A stretch of DNA of 64,000 nt from Shewanella litorisediminis (GCF_016834455.1 NZ_CP069213.1:2356501-2420500), one strand, 5' to 3'; numbered from the stretch's first letter, positions 17,515 through 26,641 are shown. Numbers and translations: made by a program. The notes: generated by a model not told the origin, from the sequence alone.

Positions 17515-18858
17515 ATGAGTACAATTTGGACTCCCAGACTGGAAGATTTCAGCGGCAGCAAGTATGAACAGCTGGCAAATGCCATAGGTGATGCCATTAC
17601 CCGCGGGGAATTGACGCCTGGAACCAAGTTACCACCGCAGCGCCGGCTCGCCGATGCCCTTGGCGTGACCCTGGGTACCATCACCCGTGCTTACACCAAA
17701 GCCATTTATCGAGGCTGGGTGGAGGCGCGTGTGGGCGATGGCACCTATGTACGGATGCTTGAACGTAAAGACACGGGGCCCCTCGATTTGGCGACTTGCC
17801 AACAAGCGGTAACCGATCAGGCCACCATACTGGGAGACGTGATGACCCGCATGGGGCGTGACCCCGTTCGTTTGGCAGGCCTGCTCGACTACCACGCAAC
17901 ACATTCGGAAGTCCAACAAGAGACAGTGCTGAAATTTTTGGCAAAATCCGGGGTGAATGATTTTGGGGGCAAACTGGTGTTTACTCAGGGTGCCCAACAG
18001 GGGCTGTATGCCGCCCTCGCGGCAGTATGTGCACCCGGCGACTGGGTATTACATGAGGCCTGGTGCTATCCGGGATTAAATCGCGCCGCCGAAGCCCTTG
18101 ACCTGAATTTGTGCGGCATTCCCTTGGTGAATGACGGCCTGGATTTGGACGAACTGGCAGCATGCATTGAAAGGCACAAACCCAAGGCCATTTACCTTAC
18201 ACCCAACAGCCAGAATCCTGCCTGTATTGGCTACAGCGAATCTCAGCGGCAACGCATTCTGGCTCTGGCCAGAGCCAACGACATCATCATCATCGAAGAC
18301 GATGTGAATTACTGCACGTCAACCGAATGGAGTCAGCCCATTTGGCAACTGGCCGCGGATGCGCAATCTGTGGTGTATTTGAGCAGTATCTCCAAACGTT
18401 TTGCCGGCGGCATTCGGTTTGGCTTTATGCTGCTGCCGGCAAGGTTGCTGCCCAGGGTCAATCGCATCATACATGCCCAGTGCTGGATGGTATCGCCGCT
18501 GCTGATTGAAATAGGTTGTGAGCTTATCCGCTCAGGGGGCATTCACCAACACAGAGACGCCTGGATAACCTCACTGCAGCAACGATTTCTGGCCATGGCG
18601 GCATCCCTCGACTTAGAGGCCAAAAGCCGTGGCCTCAATGGTCGCCTGACGCTGCCAGAGGGTTTCAGAGCCAATAATGTGATAGCGGCGCTGGCCTCAA
18701 AGGGTATTCTTGCCCGCAGTCTTGCCGATTTCGGCGGCCCGGCCAACGGTATCAGATTCAGCCTTGGCCGTATTCCTCGAGGCGAAGAAGACGAGGTGTT
18801 CTCGCGGATACACACCACACTGGCAGACGTGCTGAATCAAGGCATTGCCGTGGTTTAA
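17515..18858 (+). CDS. MocR-family transcriptional regulator (GntR wHTH + aminotransferase fold)
   Basis: The 447-residue protein fuses an N-terminal GntR winged helix (about 10-75: YEQLANAIGDAITRGELTPGTKLPPQRRLADALGVTLGTITRAY) to a fold-type I aminotransferase-like domain (about 120-440). The likely PLP lysine is K294 in SSISKRFAGGIRFG, and the PLP ring Asp/Asn region NSQNPA is present. MocR regulators use bound PLP as part of the effector site. The ATG at 17515 was chosen since it lies next to the DNA-binding domain; an upstream in-frame ATG adds 33 residues that overlap the operator region. It is divergent from the LysE-type exporter, its most probable target. Confidence 0.9.
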   Translation: MSTIWTPRLEDFSGSKYEQLANAIGDAITRGELTPGTKLPPQRRLADALGVTLGTITRAYTKAIYRGWVEARVGDGTYVRMLERKDTGPLDLATCQQAVTDQATILGDVMTRMGRDPVRLAGLLDYHATHSEVQQETVLKFLAKSGVNDFGGKLVFTQGAQQGLYAALAAVCAPGDWVLHEAWCYPGLNRAAEALDLNLCGIPLVNDGLDLDELAACIERHKPKAIYLTPNSQNPACIGYSESQRQRILALARANDIIIIEDDVNYCTSTEWSQPIWQLAADAQSVVYLSSISKRFAGGIRFGFMLLPARLLPRVNRIIHAQCWMVSPLLIEIGCELIRSGGIHQHRDAWITSLQQRFLAMAASLDLEAKSRGLNGRLTLPEGFRANNVIAALASKGILARSLADFGGPANGIRFSLGRIPRGEEDEVFSRIHTTLADVLNQGIAVV

Positions 18859-19043
18859 GCGTAAGCGGATGAGGCTGACCCGTGATGAATCACCTGCTGG
18901 GCAACAATTGCTTTCAAATGTCTCTCTTGCCATTGCTGGCAGTTGCCCGCTCGGTCACCTAGGATGGGAGTTTCGCCGCGGCTGGGGAGCCGTTTTCCAA
19001 CAATTTATCGCCTGATTTTTCATTTCCACCACGAGAGGTAACA

Positions 19044-20249
19044 GTGGGTTCACCGACAACAACACAAGCAAACGCGCCAAAGCTCAACAAGGCCTTTTTG
19101 ATTCCCTTGCTGGCCGCCATAGTGGCCATCACGCCGCTGGCCATCGATATGTACTTACCGGCGATGTCGGCCATCGCGCTGAGTTTGGGTTCGGACGTGA
19201 CCCATGTGCAGCAGAGTCTCAGTGTTTACCTCGCCGGATACGCCTGCGGTTTGCTGCTGTTTGGCCCCATGGCAGACAGGTATGGTCGCCGTCCACTGGT
19301 CCTGTTTGGCCTGACCGGGTTTGGCATTTGCAGCTTACTCTTATCCCATGTCAGCACGCCGGACGCTTTTTTTGGCCTGCGCTTTTTACAGGCGATGATA
19401 GGTTCAGCGGCCACAGTAGTCGTACCGGGTTATGTAAAAATTCTTTATGGGGATAATACGGCCAAGGGCATGTCCTATGTGAGCCTTATCATGATGCTCG
19501 CCCCCTTGATTGCCCCCAGTATCGGCAGCTTTATTCTGGGCTTCAGTCACTGGGAAATGATTTTCTATGTGCTCTCAGGCTACGCCCTGCTGGCGCTGAC
19601 ACTGGTGTACTTTGGATTACAGATCCCCGAGATAAAAACAGAGAAACATCAAAGACCGGGCTTTATTGAAGCCTATCGCACCGTACTGACCCGCTCTGGG
19701 GTTAAGGGGTTTATCGCCAGTGGCGTACTCACCTCCTTTGCATTTTTCTGTTACCTCACCGCCTCGCCCTTTGTGTTTATGGAGGTTTACGGGCTCGACA
19801 GCCAGCGTTTTGCGATGGTGTTTGCAGCAAACGTGGGCGCGCTGATGATGGCCAATATTCTGAATTCACGAATTGTCGGCCGCTTCGGTTCGCTGAGACT
19901 GCTCAGAGCTTCTACCCTCTGTGGTCTGGTATTTGCCATGCTGCTTTGCGCTGCCAATGCCATAGGCTTAGGACTTTATGGCACCCTGCTGACCCTGATA
20001 CCTTTGATGGCCTGTCTTGGCATTATGTCGGTAAATGCTGATGCTATTGTCCTGCTCAAGTTTCAACGCGAAACAGGCACAGCCACTGCCGTAATAGGCA
20101 CCCTCAGATTTGGTATTGGCGCCTTCGCAGGTCCACTGCTGGCACTGTTTTACACCGGCACTGCCCTGCCATTTTCGGCATTGATGCTGCTCGCGGTATT
20201 CGTCGCCGGCGTTTGTCAGTACCTCGCAAGACGCTCTTCGATTGAATAA
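19044..20249 (+). CDS. Bcr/CflA-type MFS multidrug efflux transporter
   Basis: This 401-residue inner-membrane protein of the major facilitator superfamily has 12 predicted helices. It carries the DHA1 marks LAAIVAITPLAIDMYLPAM at the first helix, motif A as GPMADRYGRRPLVLFG between helices 2 and 3, and RFLQAMIGSA in helix 4. These match the Bcr/CflA drug-resistance group, which expels drugs by proton antiport. It starts at a GTG with AGAGG 5 bases upstream. A hairpin with T-rich flank follows the stop. It is monocistronic; no regulator is adjacent. The actual substrate is not predictable. Confidence 0.88.
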   Translation: MGSPTTTQANAPKLNKAFLIPLLAAIVAITPLAIDMYLPAMSAIALSLGSDVTHVQQSLSVYLAGYACGLLLFGPMADRYGRRPLVLFGLTGFGICSLLLSHVSTPDAFFGLRFLQAMIGSAATVVVPGYVKILYGDNTAKGMSYVSLIMMLAPLIAPSIGSFILGFSHWEMIFYVLSGYALLALTLVYFGLQIPEIKTEKHQRPGFIEAYRTVLTRSGVKGFIASGVLTSFAFFCYLTASPFVFMEVYGLDSQRFAMVFAANVGALMMANILNSRIVGRFGSLRLLRASTLCGLVFAMLLCAANAIGLGLYGTLLTLIPLMACLGIMSVNADAIVLLKFQRETGTATAVIGTLRFGIGAFAGPLLALFYTGTALPFSALMLLAVFVAGVCQYLARRSSIE

Positions 20250-20262
20250 TCTGCAATTGGTT

Positions 20263-20299
20263 GAGTTCAGGCCCTTCGCATCAATTTGGGCCTGAATTC
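20263..20299 (+). terminator. Hairpin terminator after the MFS gene
   Basis: Twelve-base arms (20263-20274 and 20288-20299, one G-T wobble) surround a 13-base loop and are followed by AT-rich sequence with a short T run. Confidence 0.65.
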
Positions 20300-20631
20300 A
20301 TAATTTTTCGAATACATTTCAAACAGTTAGCCTGTAAAATATTGTAAATTAACTCAAGTTCAGACCCGTTCTCCTAGCCCGCTGATGTTGAATTTTCTTT
20401 AAGTTTGTTGTTTTTTTTGAATTCAGGCTTGAATTTAACCAATCTTTTTTAAAAGATGAATGCCTGTCCATCTGCGACAGTTGCCCTGCTCGCTCAAGAC
20501 GAGTGAGCGTTTCTTACCGGAATCAGGGCAATTGAGTGAGTTCTTGGTACCCCAGGAGCTTGGTTTTAGAGCGATTACCGTCGCTGTAACAAGTACTGTT
20601 TACCGTAACGGTATCTTTTGAGGATGCACGA
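20300..20631 (+). promoter_or_regulatory. Structured leader region upstream of ilvIH
   Basis: The 382-base gap before ilvI has an AT-rich first half with T tracts. A short frame at 20456-20506 follows, encoding MNACPSATVALLAQDE with weak initiation. The frame overlaps a long stem (20478-20488 pairing 20524-20534) that encloses an inner hairpin CGCTCA/TGAGCG. Near the start codon ACCGT at 20577-20581 and at 20602-20606 can compete for ACGGT at 20608-20612, just before the ribosome binding site. Lrp control or attenuation is possible; neither is proven. Confidence 0.4.
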
Positions 20632-22353
20632 ATGGAAAAGCTTTCCGGCGCCAGCATGATAGTTCGATCCCTTATCGACGAAGGCGTAAAACACATTTTC
20701 GGTTATCCGGGTGGTTCTGTACTGGATATCTACGATGCCCTCCATGAAAGTTCCAATATTGAACACATTCTGGTTCGCCATGAGCAGGCCGCAGTACACA
20801 TGGCCGACGGCTATGCCCGTGCCACGGGTGACGTAGGTGTGGTTCTGGTGACCTCGGGCCCCGGCGCCACCAACGCCATCACCGGGATTGCCACCGCCTA
20901 TATGGACTCGGTCCCGCTGGTTATTCTGTCCGGCCAGGTGCCCTCCAGTCTGATTGGCAATGATGCGTTTCAGGAATGCGACATGATTGGCATCTCAAGA
21001 CCCATTGTGAAGCACTCCTTTCTGGTGAAAGACCCTACTGAAATACCCGAGACCATTAAGAAAGCCTTTTACATCGCTGCCACTGGTCGCCCTGGCCCCG
21101 TGGTTGTCGACTTACCCAAAGACACCCTGAATCCGGCGCTCAAGTTCGACTATGAGTATCCGTCAGAGGTGAAAATGCGCTCTTACAACCCCACGGTGAC
21201 GGGCCATAAGGGCCAGATCCGCCGGGGGTTACAGGCCCTCCTCAGTGCCAAAAAGCCGGTGCTGTATGTGGGCGGCGGCGCTATTATTTCAAGCTGCCAC
21301 AAGCAAATTCTGGCGCTGTCTGAGCGGCTGAATATTCCGGTGGTCAACACCCTGATGGGACTTGGCGCCTTTCCCGGCACTCACCCCAACAACATCGGTA
21401 TGCTGGGCATGCATGGTACCTACGAAGCCAATATGACCATGCATAACAGTGACCTGATATTCGGCATTGGGGTGCGTTTTGATGACCGCACCACCAATAA
21501 CGTGCAGAAATATTGCCCCAACGCCACAGTGCTGCACATAGATATCGACCCTTCATCCATCTCAAAAACGGTACAGGCCCATATTCCCATCGTAGGCAGT
21601 GCCGACAAGGTACTGGATGAGATGCTCTCGCTGCTGGACGGCGACGCCGCAATGCACAACGATGAAGGCGCCATCGACTGTTGGTGGAATGACATCAATC
21701 AGTGGCGTGCCCGCAAGTGCCTGGCCTACGAGACCAGCAGTGAAAAAATCAAACCGCAGCAAGTGATAGAAACCCTCTATCGCCTCACCAAGGGCGACGC
21801 CTATGTGAGTTCCGATGTGGGTCAGCATCAGATGTTTGCAGCCCTCTACTACCCCTTTGACAAGCCAAGACGCTGGATAAACTCAGGGGGTCTGGGCACC
21901 ATGGGCTTTGGTTTGCCCGCCGCCATGGGGGTGAAGATGGCCATGCCCGATGAAACCGTGGTGTGCGTCACCGGCGATGGCTCCATCCAGATGAATATTC
22001 AGGAGCTTTCCACCGCGCTGCAATACGATGTGCCGGTAAAAATCATCAACCTTAACAACCGTTTCCTGGGCATGGTTAAGCAGTGGCAAGACATGATTTA
22101 TTCAGGGCGCCACTCCCACTCCTACATGGATTCAGTACCGGATTTTGCCAAGATTGCCGAGGCTTACGGCCATGTTGGCATTACCATCAGCCGTCCGGAG
22201 GAGCTTGAGTCCAAGCTCGCCGAAGCCCTGTCGATGACCGACAGGCTGGTGTTTGTGGACATTAATGTCGATGAAACTGAGCACGTCTACCCCATGCAAA
22301 TCCGCGGGGCCGCGATGAATGACATGTGGCTGAGCAAAACGGAGAGAAGCTGA
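20632..22353 (+). CDS. ilvI: Acetolactate synthase large subunit
   Basis: The 573-residue TPP-dependent catalytic subunit makes 2-acetolactate or 2-aceto-2-hydroxybutyrate for valine, leucine and isoleucine synthesis. The catalytic glutamate is E51 in [20 protein letters not shown]. The middle FAD-binding domain and the C-terminal TPP motif [31 protein letters not shown] are intact. Length equals E. coli IlvI (574). The gene overlaps the next by one base (TGATG), so the two subunits are coupled. Assignment as IlvI rather than IlvB or IlvG rests on the following 164-residue IlvH-type subunit. Confidence 0.95.
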   Translation: MEKLSGASMIVRSLIDEGVKHIFGYPGGSVLDIYDALHESSNIEHILVRHEQAAVHMADGYARATGDVGVVLVTSGPGATNAITGIATAYMDSVPLVILSGQVPSSLIGNDAFQECDMIGISRPIVKHSFLVKDPTEIPETIKKAFYIAATGRPGPVVVDLPKDTLNPALKFDYEYPSEVKMRSYNPTVTGHKGQIRRGLQALLSAKKPVLYVGGGAIISSCHKQILALSERLNIPVVNTLMGLGAFPGTHPNNIGMLGMHGTYEANMTMHNSDLIFGIGVRFDDRTTNNVQKYCPNATVLHIDIDPSSISKTVQAHIPIVGSADKVLDEMLSLLDGDAAMHNDEGAIDCWWNDINQWRARKCLAYETSSEKIKPQQVIETLYRLTKGDAYVSSDVGQHQMFAALYYPFDKPRRWINSGGLGTMGFGLPAAMGVKMAMPDETVVCVTGDGSIQMNIQELSTALQYDVPVKIINLNNRFLGMVKQWQDMIYSGRHSHSYMDSVPDFAKIAEAYGHVGITISRPEELESKLAEALSMTDRLVFVDINVDETEHVYPMQIRGAAMNDMWLSKTERS

Positions 22354-22847
22354 TGCGCCGAATTATATCTGTACTTTTGGAAAACCAACCCGGTGCCCTT
22401 TCCCGTGTGGTTGGCCTGTTCTCCCAGCGAGGCTATAACATCGAGTGTTTGACAGTGGCACCCACGGACGATGCAACCCTGTCGCGGATGAATATCACAG
22501 TGGCGGCGGATGAAATGGTACTCGAGCAAATCGAGAAACAACTGCATAAGCTGATTGACGTGCTCAAGGTATCCAATATCACCGAATCGGCCCACATCGA
22601 ACGTGAGCTGGCACTGGTGAAGGTAAAGGCCCAGGCAGAAGTGCGAGAGGAAATCAAACGCAGTGCCGATATCTTCCGCGGCCAAATTGTGGATGTGACC
22701 GCTACCCACTACACCATACAGCTGGCCGGTACCACCGAAAAGCTGGATGCCTTTATCAATGCCCTGGCGGAAGTGACCAAGGTGGTGGAAGTATCACGCT
22801 CTGGCGTGGTGGGGTTATCGCGCGGCGACAAATCCATGCGGGCATAA
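22353..22847 (+). CDS. ilvH: Acetolactate synthase small (regulatory) subunit
   Basis: The 164-residue regulatory subunit gives valine feedback control and full activity to the large subunit. An N-terminal ACT domain (about 3-75: RRIISVLLENQPGALSRVVGLFSQRGYNIECLTVAPTDD) is followed by the C-terminal ALS_ss_C domain. The N-terminal glycine and Asn residues that bind valine (NQPGALSR) are conserved. The start was fixed at the ATG overlapping the ilvI stop; an in-frame upstream extension lies within ilvI. A strong terminator follows within 30 bases and closes the operon. Confidence 0.95.
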   Translation: MRRIISVLLENQPGALSRVVGLFSQRGYNIECLTVAPTDDATLSRMNITVAADEMVLEQIEKQLHKLIDVLKVSNITESAHIERELALVKVKAQAEVREEIKRSADIFRGQIVDVTATHYTIQLAGTTEKLDAFINALAEVTKVVEVSRSGVVGLSRGDKSMRA

Positions 22848-22873
22848 GCTGAAGACCTCAGGCCACAAAACGC

Positions 22874-22900
22874 AAAACGCCAGTCTGAGACTGGCGTTTT
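22874..22900 (+). terminator. Intrinsic terminator of ilvIH
   Basis: Twelve-base perfect arms AAAACGCCAGTC/GACTGGCGTTTT with a three-base loop are followed by further T residues. Confidence 0.92.
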
Positions 22901-22950
22901 TTGTCTAAGGCACATTTACAAATTCATGCCTCAGGTTGCCTCATCGGCGC

Positions 22951-23394
22951 TTATTCGACATTTTCCAGCACCGGGCGAGAGCCTATTTCAATCTTGCGTG
23001 GTTTCAGCGCTTCGGGGATTTCCCGCACCAGGTCGATATTCAGCAAGCCGTGTTCAAGATAGGCACCGGTCACGGTCACATAATCCGCCAGTTGGAAAGT
23101 ACGCTCAAAGCCTCGCTCAGCGATACCCTGATACAGGTATTTGCGCTCAGCACTCTTATCTTGTTTGTTGCCTTTAACAACCAGCTTGTCGCCTTCGCTG
23201 CTGATCTCAAGCTCTTCCATCGAGAAGCCGGCCACAGCCATGGTGATACGATAACGGTTTTCACCGAGCAGCTCGATATTGTATGGGGGGTAACCATTGT
23301 TGCCATTATTGGCGGCAGCATGTTCGGCCAATTGGGCAAGGCGGTCAAAGCCAATGGCACTGCGGTAAAGTGGGGTTAAATCGTAATTACGCAT
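22951..23394 (-). CDS. Small heat-shock protein, Hsp20/IbpA family
   Basis: This 147-residue ATP-independent holdase binds unfolding proteins and hands them to DnaK/ClpB. It has an N-terminal region ([19 protein letters not shown], typical of IbpA/IbpB), the alpha-crystallin domain at about 35-125 ([24 protein letters not shown]) and a C-terminal tail. The start ATG has GAGG 9 bases upstream, and that site is buried in a predicted thermosensor hairpin. The upstream region also shows a sigma-32-like promoter, so both transcription and translation are likely heat controlled. It is the only sHsp in the window. Confidence 0.93.
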   Translation of the reverse strand: MRNYDLTPLYRSAIGFDRLAQLAEHAAANNGNNGYPPYNIELLGENRYRITMAVAGFSMEELEISSEGDKLVVKGNKQDKSAERKYLYQGIAERGFERTFQLADYVTVTGAYLEHGLLNIDLVREIPEALKPRKIEIGSRPVLENVE

Positions 23395-23520
23395 CTTTAT
23401 ATCCTCATCATAAGCAATATAGTTGGCGGGCCGACCGGGTCGCACCCTGACAAATGACGGTATCCCCGAAGGCGATACCCGAGCCCTCATTGAGCGGCTC
23501 ACTACTTTATGTAAGGGCGA
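23395..23520 (-). promoter_or_regulatory. Predicted ROSE-type RNA thermometer in the hsp20 leader
   Basis: The last hairpin (23399-23420) pairs AUAUUGCU with AGGAUAU, hiding the AGGA ribosome binding site. The UUGCU strand and a bulged G are the ROSE hallmark. Upstream hairpins include GGTATCGCC-TTCG-GGGATACC and a GAGCC/GGCUC pair, as in ROSE leaders, which usually have several stems. Family knowledge: ROSE elements control ibpA-type genes in proteobacteria. Confidence 0.75.
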
Positions 23521-23542
23521 ATTTTGGGGTTTCAACCCCAAA
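23509..23542 (-). promoter_or_regulatory. Candidate sigma-32 promoter of the hsp20 gene
   Basis: Read on the minus strand, a -35 TTGAAA (23530-23535) is followed after 12 bases by CCCTTACAT (23509-23517), resembling the heat-shock -10 CCCCATnT. The -35 is the centre of an inverted repeat TTTTGGGGTT/AACCCCAAAA (23522-23543). Confidence 0.5.
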
Positions 23543-23547
23543 AAAAG

Positions 23548-23573
23548 AAAAAGGCCGTTAATCCGGCCTTTTT
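23548..23573 (-). terminator. Intrinsic terminator of the 5'-nucleotidase gene
   Basis: The ten-base arms AAAAAGGCCG/CGGCCTTTTT with a six-base loop lie 19 bases after the stop, followed by a T-rich tract on the minus strand. Confidence 0.88.
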
Positions 23574-23591
23574 AATTAATAGCTCTTTAGA

Positions 23592-25307
23592 TTACTTAGT
23601 TGTGATTTTACAACCATCGGTACTATCAGAGTTAATGTAAACAATATCGCCTACAGGGTTGTAATCAGTGGCCTTGATGCTGCGCTTCTGCTTGAAGAAA
23701 TCGTAGAGCACGTCAGCATCAACATAACCTGTCTTTACGGCATTCAGCACTGGATAACCATCACCACCGTCCGCGTTGAAACTAGGTACTGTGAACGTGT
23801 AAGTAGCATCACCGGTAAAACCCTTTCCGTTTACATCACTGATGGCGACACTTTGAGCAGTACAGTCAACTGTCATCTTAACGCCGGTGATCTGGGCATA
23901 AGCACCCGAATCAATTTGCTTTGATGCAACTACACCCAAGTACTCGGCCAGTTCGGTCCCCGTCATGGTACTCAGGGTCACGGTGTTGCCAAAAGGCTGA
24001 ACGGTCAGCACATCGCGGTAGGAAATATCACCGGCCTCGATAGACGCGCGTACACCACCAGAGTTCATCACGCCCACATCGGCCTTGACTTTGTCGGACT
24101 GCGCCATGGCAAGCAAGCGCCCCAAATTGGTTTGACGGAAACGTACATCTGACTTAGCACCTTCCAACAAACCATCGGTAGTTGCAATCACTTCATTCAA
24201 AGAGTCCTGCCCCTTATCCTGATAGTACTGCAGCAGTTCTTTCAGCTCAGCATCGGGTGTAATGGCATCGCCCACCAGCACCTTGGTCTTGTTACCTGAC
24301 TCATCTTCGACGGTTTTCTTCAGGTTAACCGGGATCAGCTTATAACCGGCCAGGTGCAATTCACCATTGAAATATTCAAAGTCAGCGCGGCCAACATACT
24401 TGCCCCATTCATGGGCCTGCATGATCCAGGTGCCGTTTTGCTGATCAGGAGTACACTCATCGCCCGCTTTGAAATCGGCATAGTTATTGGTGCCCGGCTC
24501 CATACATACAGGGTTTTGGGAGTGACCACCAATCACCAACTGCAGATCGCCCTTGTTCAGGCTGCGAGCCATGGCCACATCGCCGGGGGCGTTGCTGCCA
24601 TTTTGGCCATCGGCATAGTGACCCATGTGAGTCACGGCAAAAATCACATCGGCCATGTCACCGTCTTTGATTTCTTTGATGACCTTGGCCACTTCTTCTT
24701 TAGGATCAGTAAAGGTCAGTTCACCGATGAACTCAGGGTTACCGATTTTGGCCGTATCTTCAGTGGTCAGGCCCACTACGGCAACACGAACACCATTAAC
24801 ATCAAATACTTTGTAAGCGTCGAAATAACGGCTGCCGTCGGCCTTGTAGATGTTGGCTGACAGGAAGGGGAAGTCGGCCAGCTGGCGCTGCATATCCAGA
24901 ATATTCAGCGGGTTATCGAACTCATGGTTACCCACAGCCATGGCATCGTAACCAATCTTGGTCATACCGATAAAATCAGGGACTGCGTCTTGCAGATCAG
25001 ACTCGGGTACACCGGTATTGATGTCACCACCGGACAGCAGCAGCACTTCGCCGCCATTGCCTTCCACCTCACCGCGAATGCTGTCAATCAGCGCTTTACG
25101 CGCGGCCATACCATACTCGCCATCTTTGTTTTCCCAGAAACGACCATGGTTGTCGTTAGTGTGGAGCACGGTAAAGGTCTTACAGGCATCACCGGCTTCG
25201 GCGCAGGTTGTTGGTACAACCGGCTCTTTTGGATCGGCATCCATACAGCCAGTGAGAGCTGCCAGTACAGCAGTCGCCAGCAATCCTTTCATCAGTTTAT
25301 GTGACAT
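23592..25307 (-). CDS. ushA: 5'-nucleotidase / UDP-sugar hydrolase lipoprotein
   Basis: This 571-residue metallophosphatase breaks nucleotides and UDP-sugars outside the cytoplasm so that nucleosides can be imported. A lipobox LTGC with Cys21 marks it as a lipoprotein, as in the Vibrio NutA type rather than soluble E. coli UshA. The N-terminal calcineurin-like domain carries VLHTNDNHGR near 48-57, SGGDINTG, AVGNHEFDNP and GGHSQNP metal-ligand motifs. The C-terminal 5'-nucleotidase substrate domain (about 350-540) contains MNSGGVRASIEAG and SFNADGGDGYP. It is monocistronic, with a long upstream gap. 2',3'-cyclic phosphodiesterase (CpdB) is less likely from the motif spacing. Confidence 0.92.
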   Translation of the reverse strand: MSHKLMKGLLATAVLAALTGCMDADPKEPVVPTTCAEAGDACKTFTVLHTNDNHGRFWENKDGEYGMAARKALIDSIRGEVEGNGGEVLLLSGGDINTGVPESDLQDAVPDFIGMTKIGYDAMAVGNHEFDNPLNILDMQRQLADFPFLSANIYKADGSRYFDAYKVFDVNGVRVAVVGLTTEDTAKIGNPEFIGELTFTDPKEEVAKVIKEIKDGDMADVIFAVTHMGHYADGQNGSNAPGDVAMARSLNKGDLQLVIGGHSQNPVCMEPGTNNYADFKAGDECTPDQQNGTWIMQAHEWGKYVGRADFEYFNGELHLAGYKLIPVNLKKTVEDESGNKTKVLVGDAITPDAELKELLQYYQDKGQDSLNEVIATTDGLLEGAKSDVRFRQTNLGRLLAMAQSDKVKADVGVMNSGGVRASIEAGDISYRDVLTVQPFGNTVTLSTMTGTELAEYLGVVASKQIDSGAYAQITGVKMTVDCTAQSVAISDVNGKGFTGDATYTFTVPSFNADGGDGYPVLNAVKTGYVDADVLYDFFKQKRSIKATDYNPVGDIVYINSDSTDGCKITTK

Positions 25308-25610
25308 ATTATCAACCCCATGATTTTATTTATTTTAACCATCATCATATGCAGACCAGGCACTTCGGCCTTTTGTCGCGCAACATAATAGCAATTCTGA
25401 CGGCAAATTGTGGCAGAAATATGAATTTTCGTGAGCTAAGTGTAGGTTTTCACAGCATTTTTACCAAGACTTTGTTCAGCTCAAAGAACAGGCAAAAGGC
25501 AACTTTTAAGATGAATGCCGTACGCTAACAAAGACGCCACAAAAAACTCACACACAGCCCATAAAGGACGGTTGTTATGGCACTATCGAATGAACGCTGA
25601 GGACTGTTTC
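25308..25610. other. Gap upstream of the 5'-nucleotidase gene, no gene seen
   Basis: AT-rich sequence of about 300 bases holds no frame with a ribosome binding site. It must contain the promoter of the minus-strand 5'-nucleotidase gene, but I could not pick a convincing -35/-10 pair. No Pho box or CRP site was found by eye. Confidence 0.4.
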
Positions 25611-25638
25611 AAATAAAAAACGCACCCTGAGGTGCGCA
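25611..25638 (-). terminator. Intrinsic terminator of the carboxylesterase gene
   Basis: CGCACC-CTGA-GGTGCG (25621-25636) is followed on the minus strand by TTTTTTATTT. Confidence 0.88.
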
Positions 25639-25666
25639 TTCATTCAATCGTCACAGAGGATGCACA

Positions 25667-26347
25667 TTAATCAACCAATCTGGACAGGATCCAACGACGG
25701 ATCTCAACCAACTGGGTGGGTAAGACGCTATGACCCATGTTGAAACTCTGCCATTCAACTTCATAGCCGGCATCCGACAGCGCCTTTTGGGCCATCTGGC
25801 CTGCAAAGAGTGGCACCACATCATCCTGCTCACCATGGTGTTGCAAAATAGGCGTTGACGCATTGGCAGGATGGCAGTCCTCAGGCAGAGTATCTGCGCC
25901 GGGCAAGTAGCATGACAGCGCCATCACGCCGGCAAGGGGCTGATGGAACCTCAAACCACAGAAAAGACTCATCACCCCACCCTGGCTGAAGCCAGCCAAC
26001 AGGATACGTTCACTGGGAATACCCGCCTCTATCTGAGCTTCAATCAGCGCCATTATCTGGCGCTCTGATTCAAGCACTCCCGCCAGGTCTGCCCTGTCAT
26101 GTAAATCCATGCTCTTGATGTCATACCAGGCACGCATGATGTATCCACCGTTGATGGTGACTGGCTGCTCGGGGGCGTGAGGAAAAATAAAGCGAATGCC
26201 AGCATCCTTTGGCAGCGCCAGCGCGGGCACTATAGGCGCAAACCCCGCACCTGAATCCCCAAGACCGTGGAGCCAAATAACCGCATAACGGGCAGGTACT
26301 GTGGGTTCAACAACAATGGCGTCCAAAGGTGTTTGTTCAATCTTCAT
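25667..26347 (-). CDS. Carboxylesterase/phospholipase family alpha/beta hydrolase
   Basis: This 226-residue cytoplasmic esterase of the carboxylesterase/thioesterase group hydrolyses short acyl esters. The oxyanion-hole motif is HGLGDSGAGF at 27-36. The catalytic triad reads as S121 in the nucleophile elbow GFSQGG, D175 in HGEQDDVVPL and H206 in NMGHSV. No signal peptide is present. It lies three bases after a small gene of unknown function on the same strand, so the two are cotranscribed. Similar enzymes include bacterial EstB and eukaryotic acyl-protein thioesterases; the natural substrate is unknown. Confidence 0.92.
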   Translation of the reverse strand: MKIEQTPLDAIVVEPTVPARYAVIWLHGLGDSGAGFAPIVPALALPKDAGIRFIFPHAPEQPVTINGGYIMRAWYDIKSMDLHDRADLAGVLESERQIMALIEAQIEAGIPSERILLAGFSQGGVMSLFCGLRFHQPLAGVMALSCYLPGADTLPEDCHPANASTPILQHHGEQDDVVPLFAGQMAQKALSDAGYEVEWQSFNMGHSVLPTQLVEIRRWILSRLVD

Positions 26348-26350
26348 GTA

Positions 26351-26581
26351 TTATCTCTTGTCCTTTTCCAGTCCATAAAAGGCGGCGATGGCTTCAAGCT
26401 GCCCGTCATCGTCCAGTAACAAAGACCAACTGACCGCACCGGCATCAGCAATCAATAGTTTGGCCTCGGCCAATAAACGCATATCATCCACCAATGCCCT
26501 GAGTTGCACGCCGCCGTTAAGCCGGCACAGAAGCTCTGTATGGGCAAGGATGAGTTTTCCCTGTGAATGGCTAATGATCAT
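26351..26581 (-). CDS. Small conserved-looking protein, function unknown
   Basis: The 76-residue soluble protein has no recognisable domain. Its sequence (MIISHSQGKLILAHTELLCRLNGGVQLRALVDDMRLLAEAKLLIADAG...) reads like a compact alpha/beta fold, with a run of aspartates (LLLDDDGQLEAI) near the C-terminus. It lies three bases before the carboxylesterase gene and is divergent from the phosphotransferase gene. The close spacing and protein-like composition support it as real; no function can be proposed. Confidence 0.6.
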   Translation of the reverse strand: MIISHSQGKLILAHTELLCRLNGGVQLRALVDDMRLLAEAKLLIADAGAVSWSLLLDDDGQLEAIAAFYGLEKDKR

Positions 26582-26641
26582 CAGGCCTCCATGGGCATAT
26601 CCGACAGTGGTAATTGCGCTGGTAACCTTAAGGGGACTGAA

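Noticed and set aside
20456..20506. Classical ilv transcription attenuator
   Set aside because: No T tract follows the hairpins and the peptide has few consecutive branched-chain codons, so it is listed only as a possible leader.
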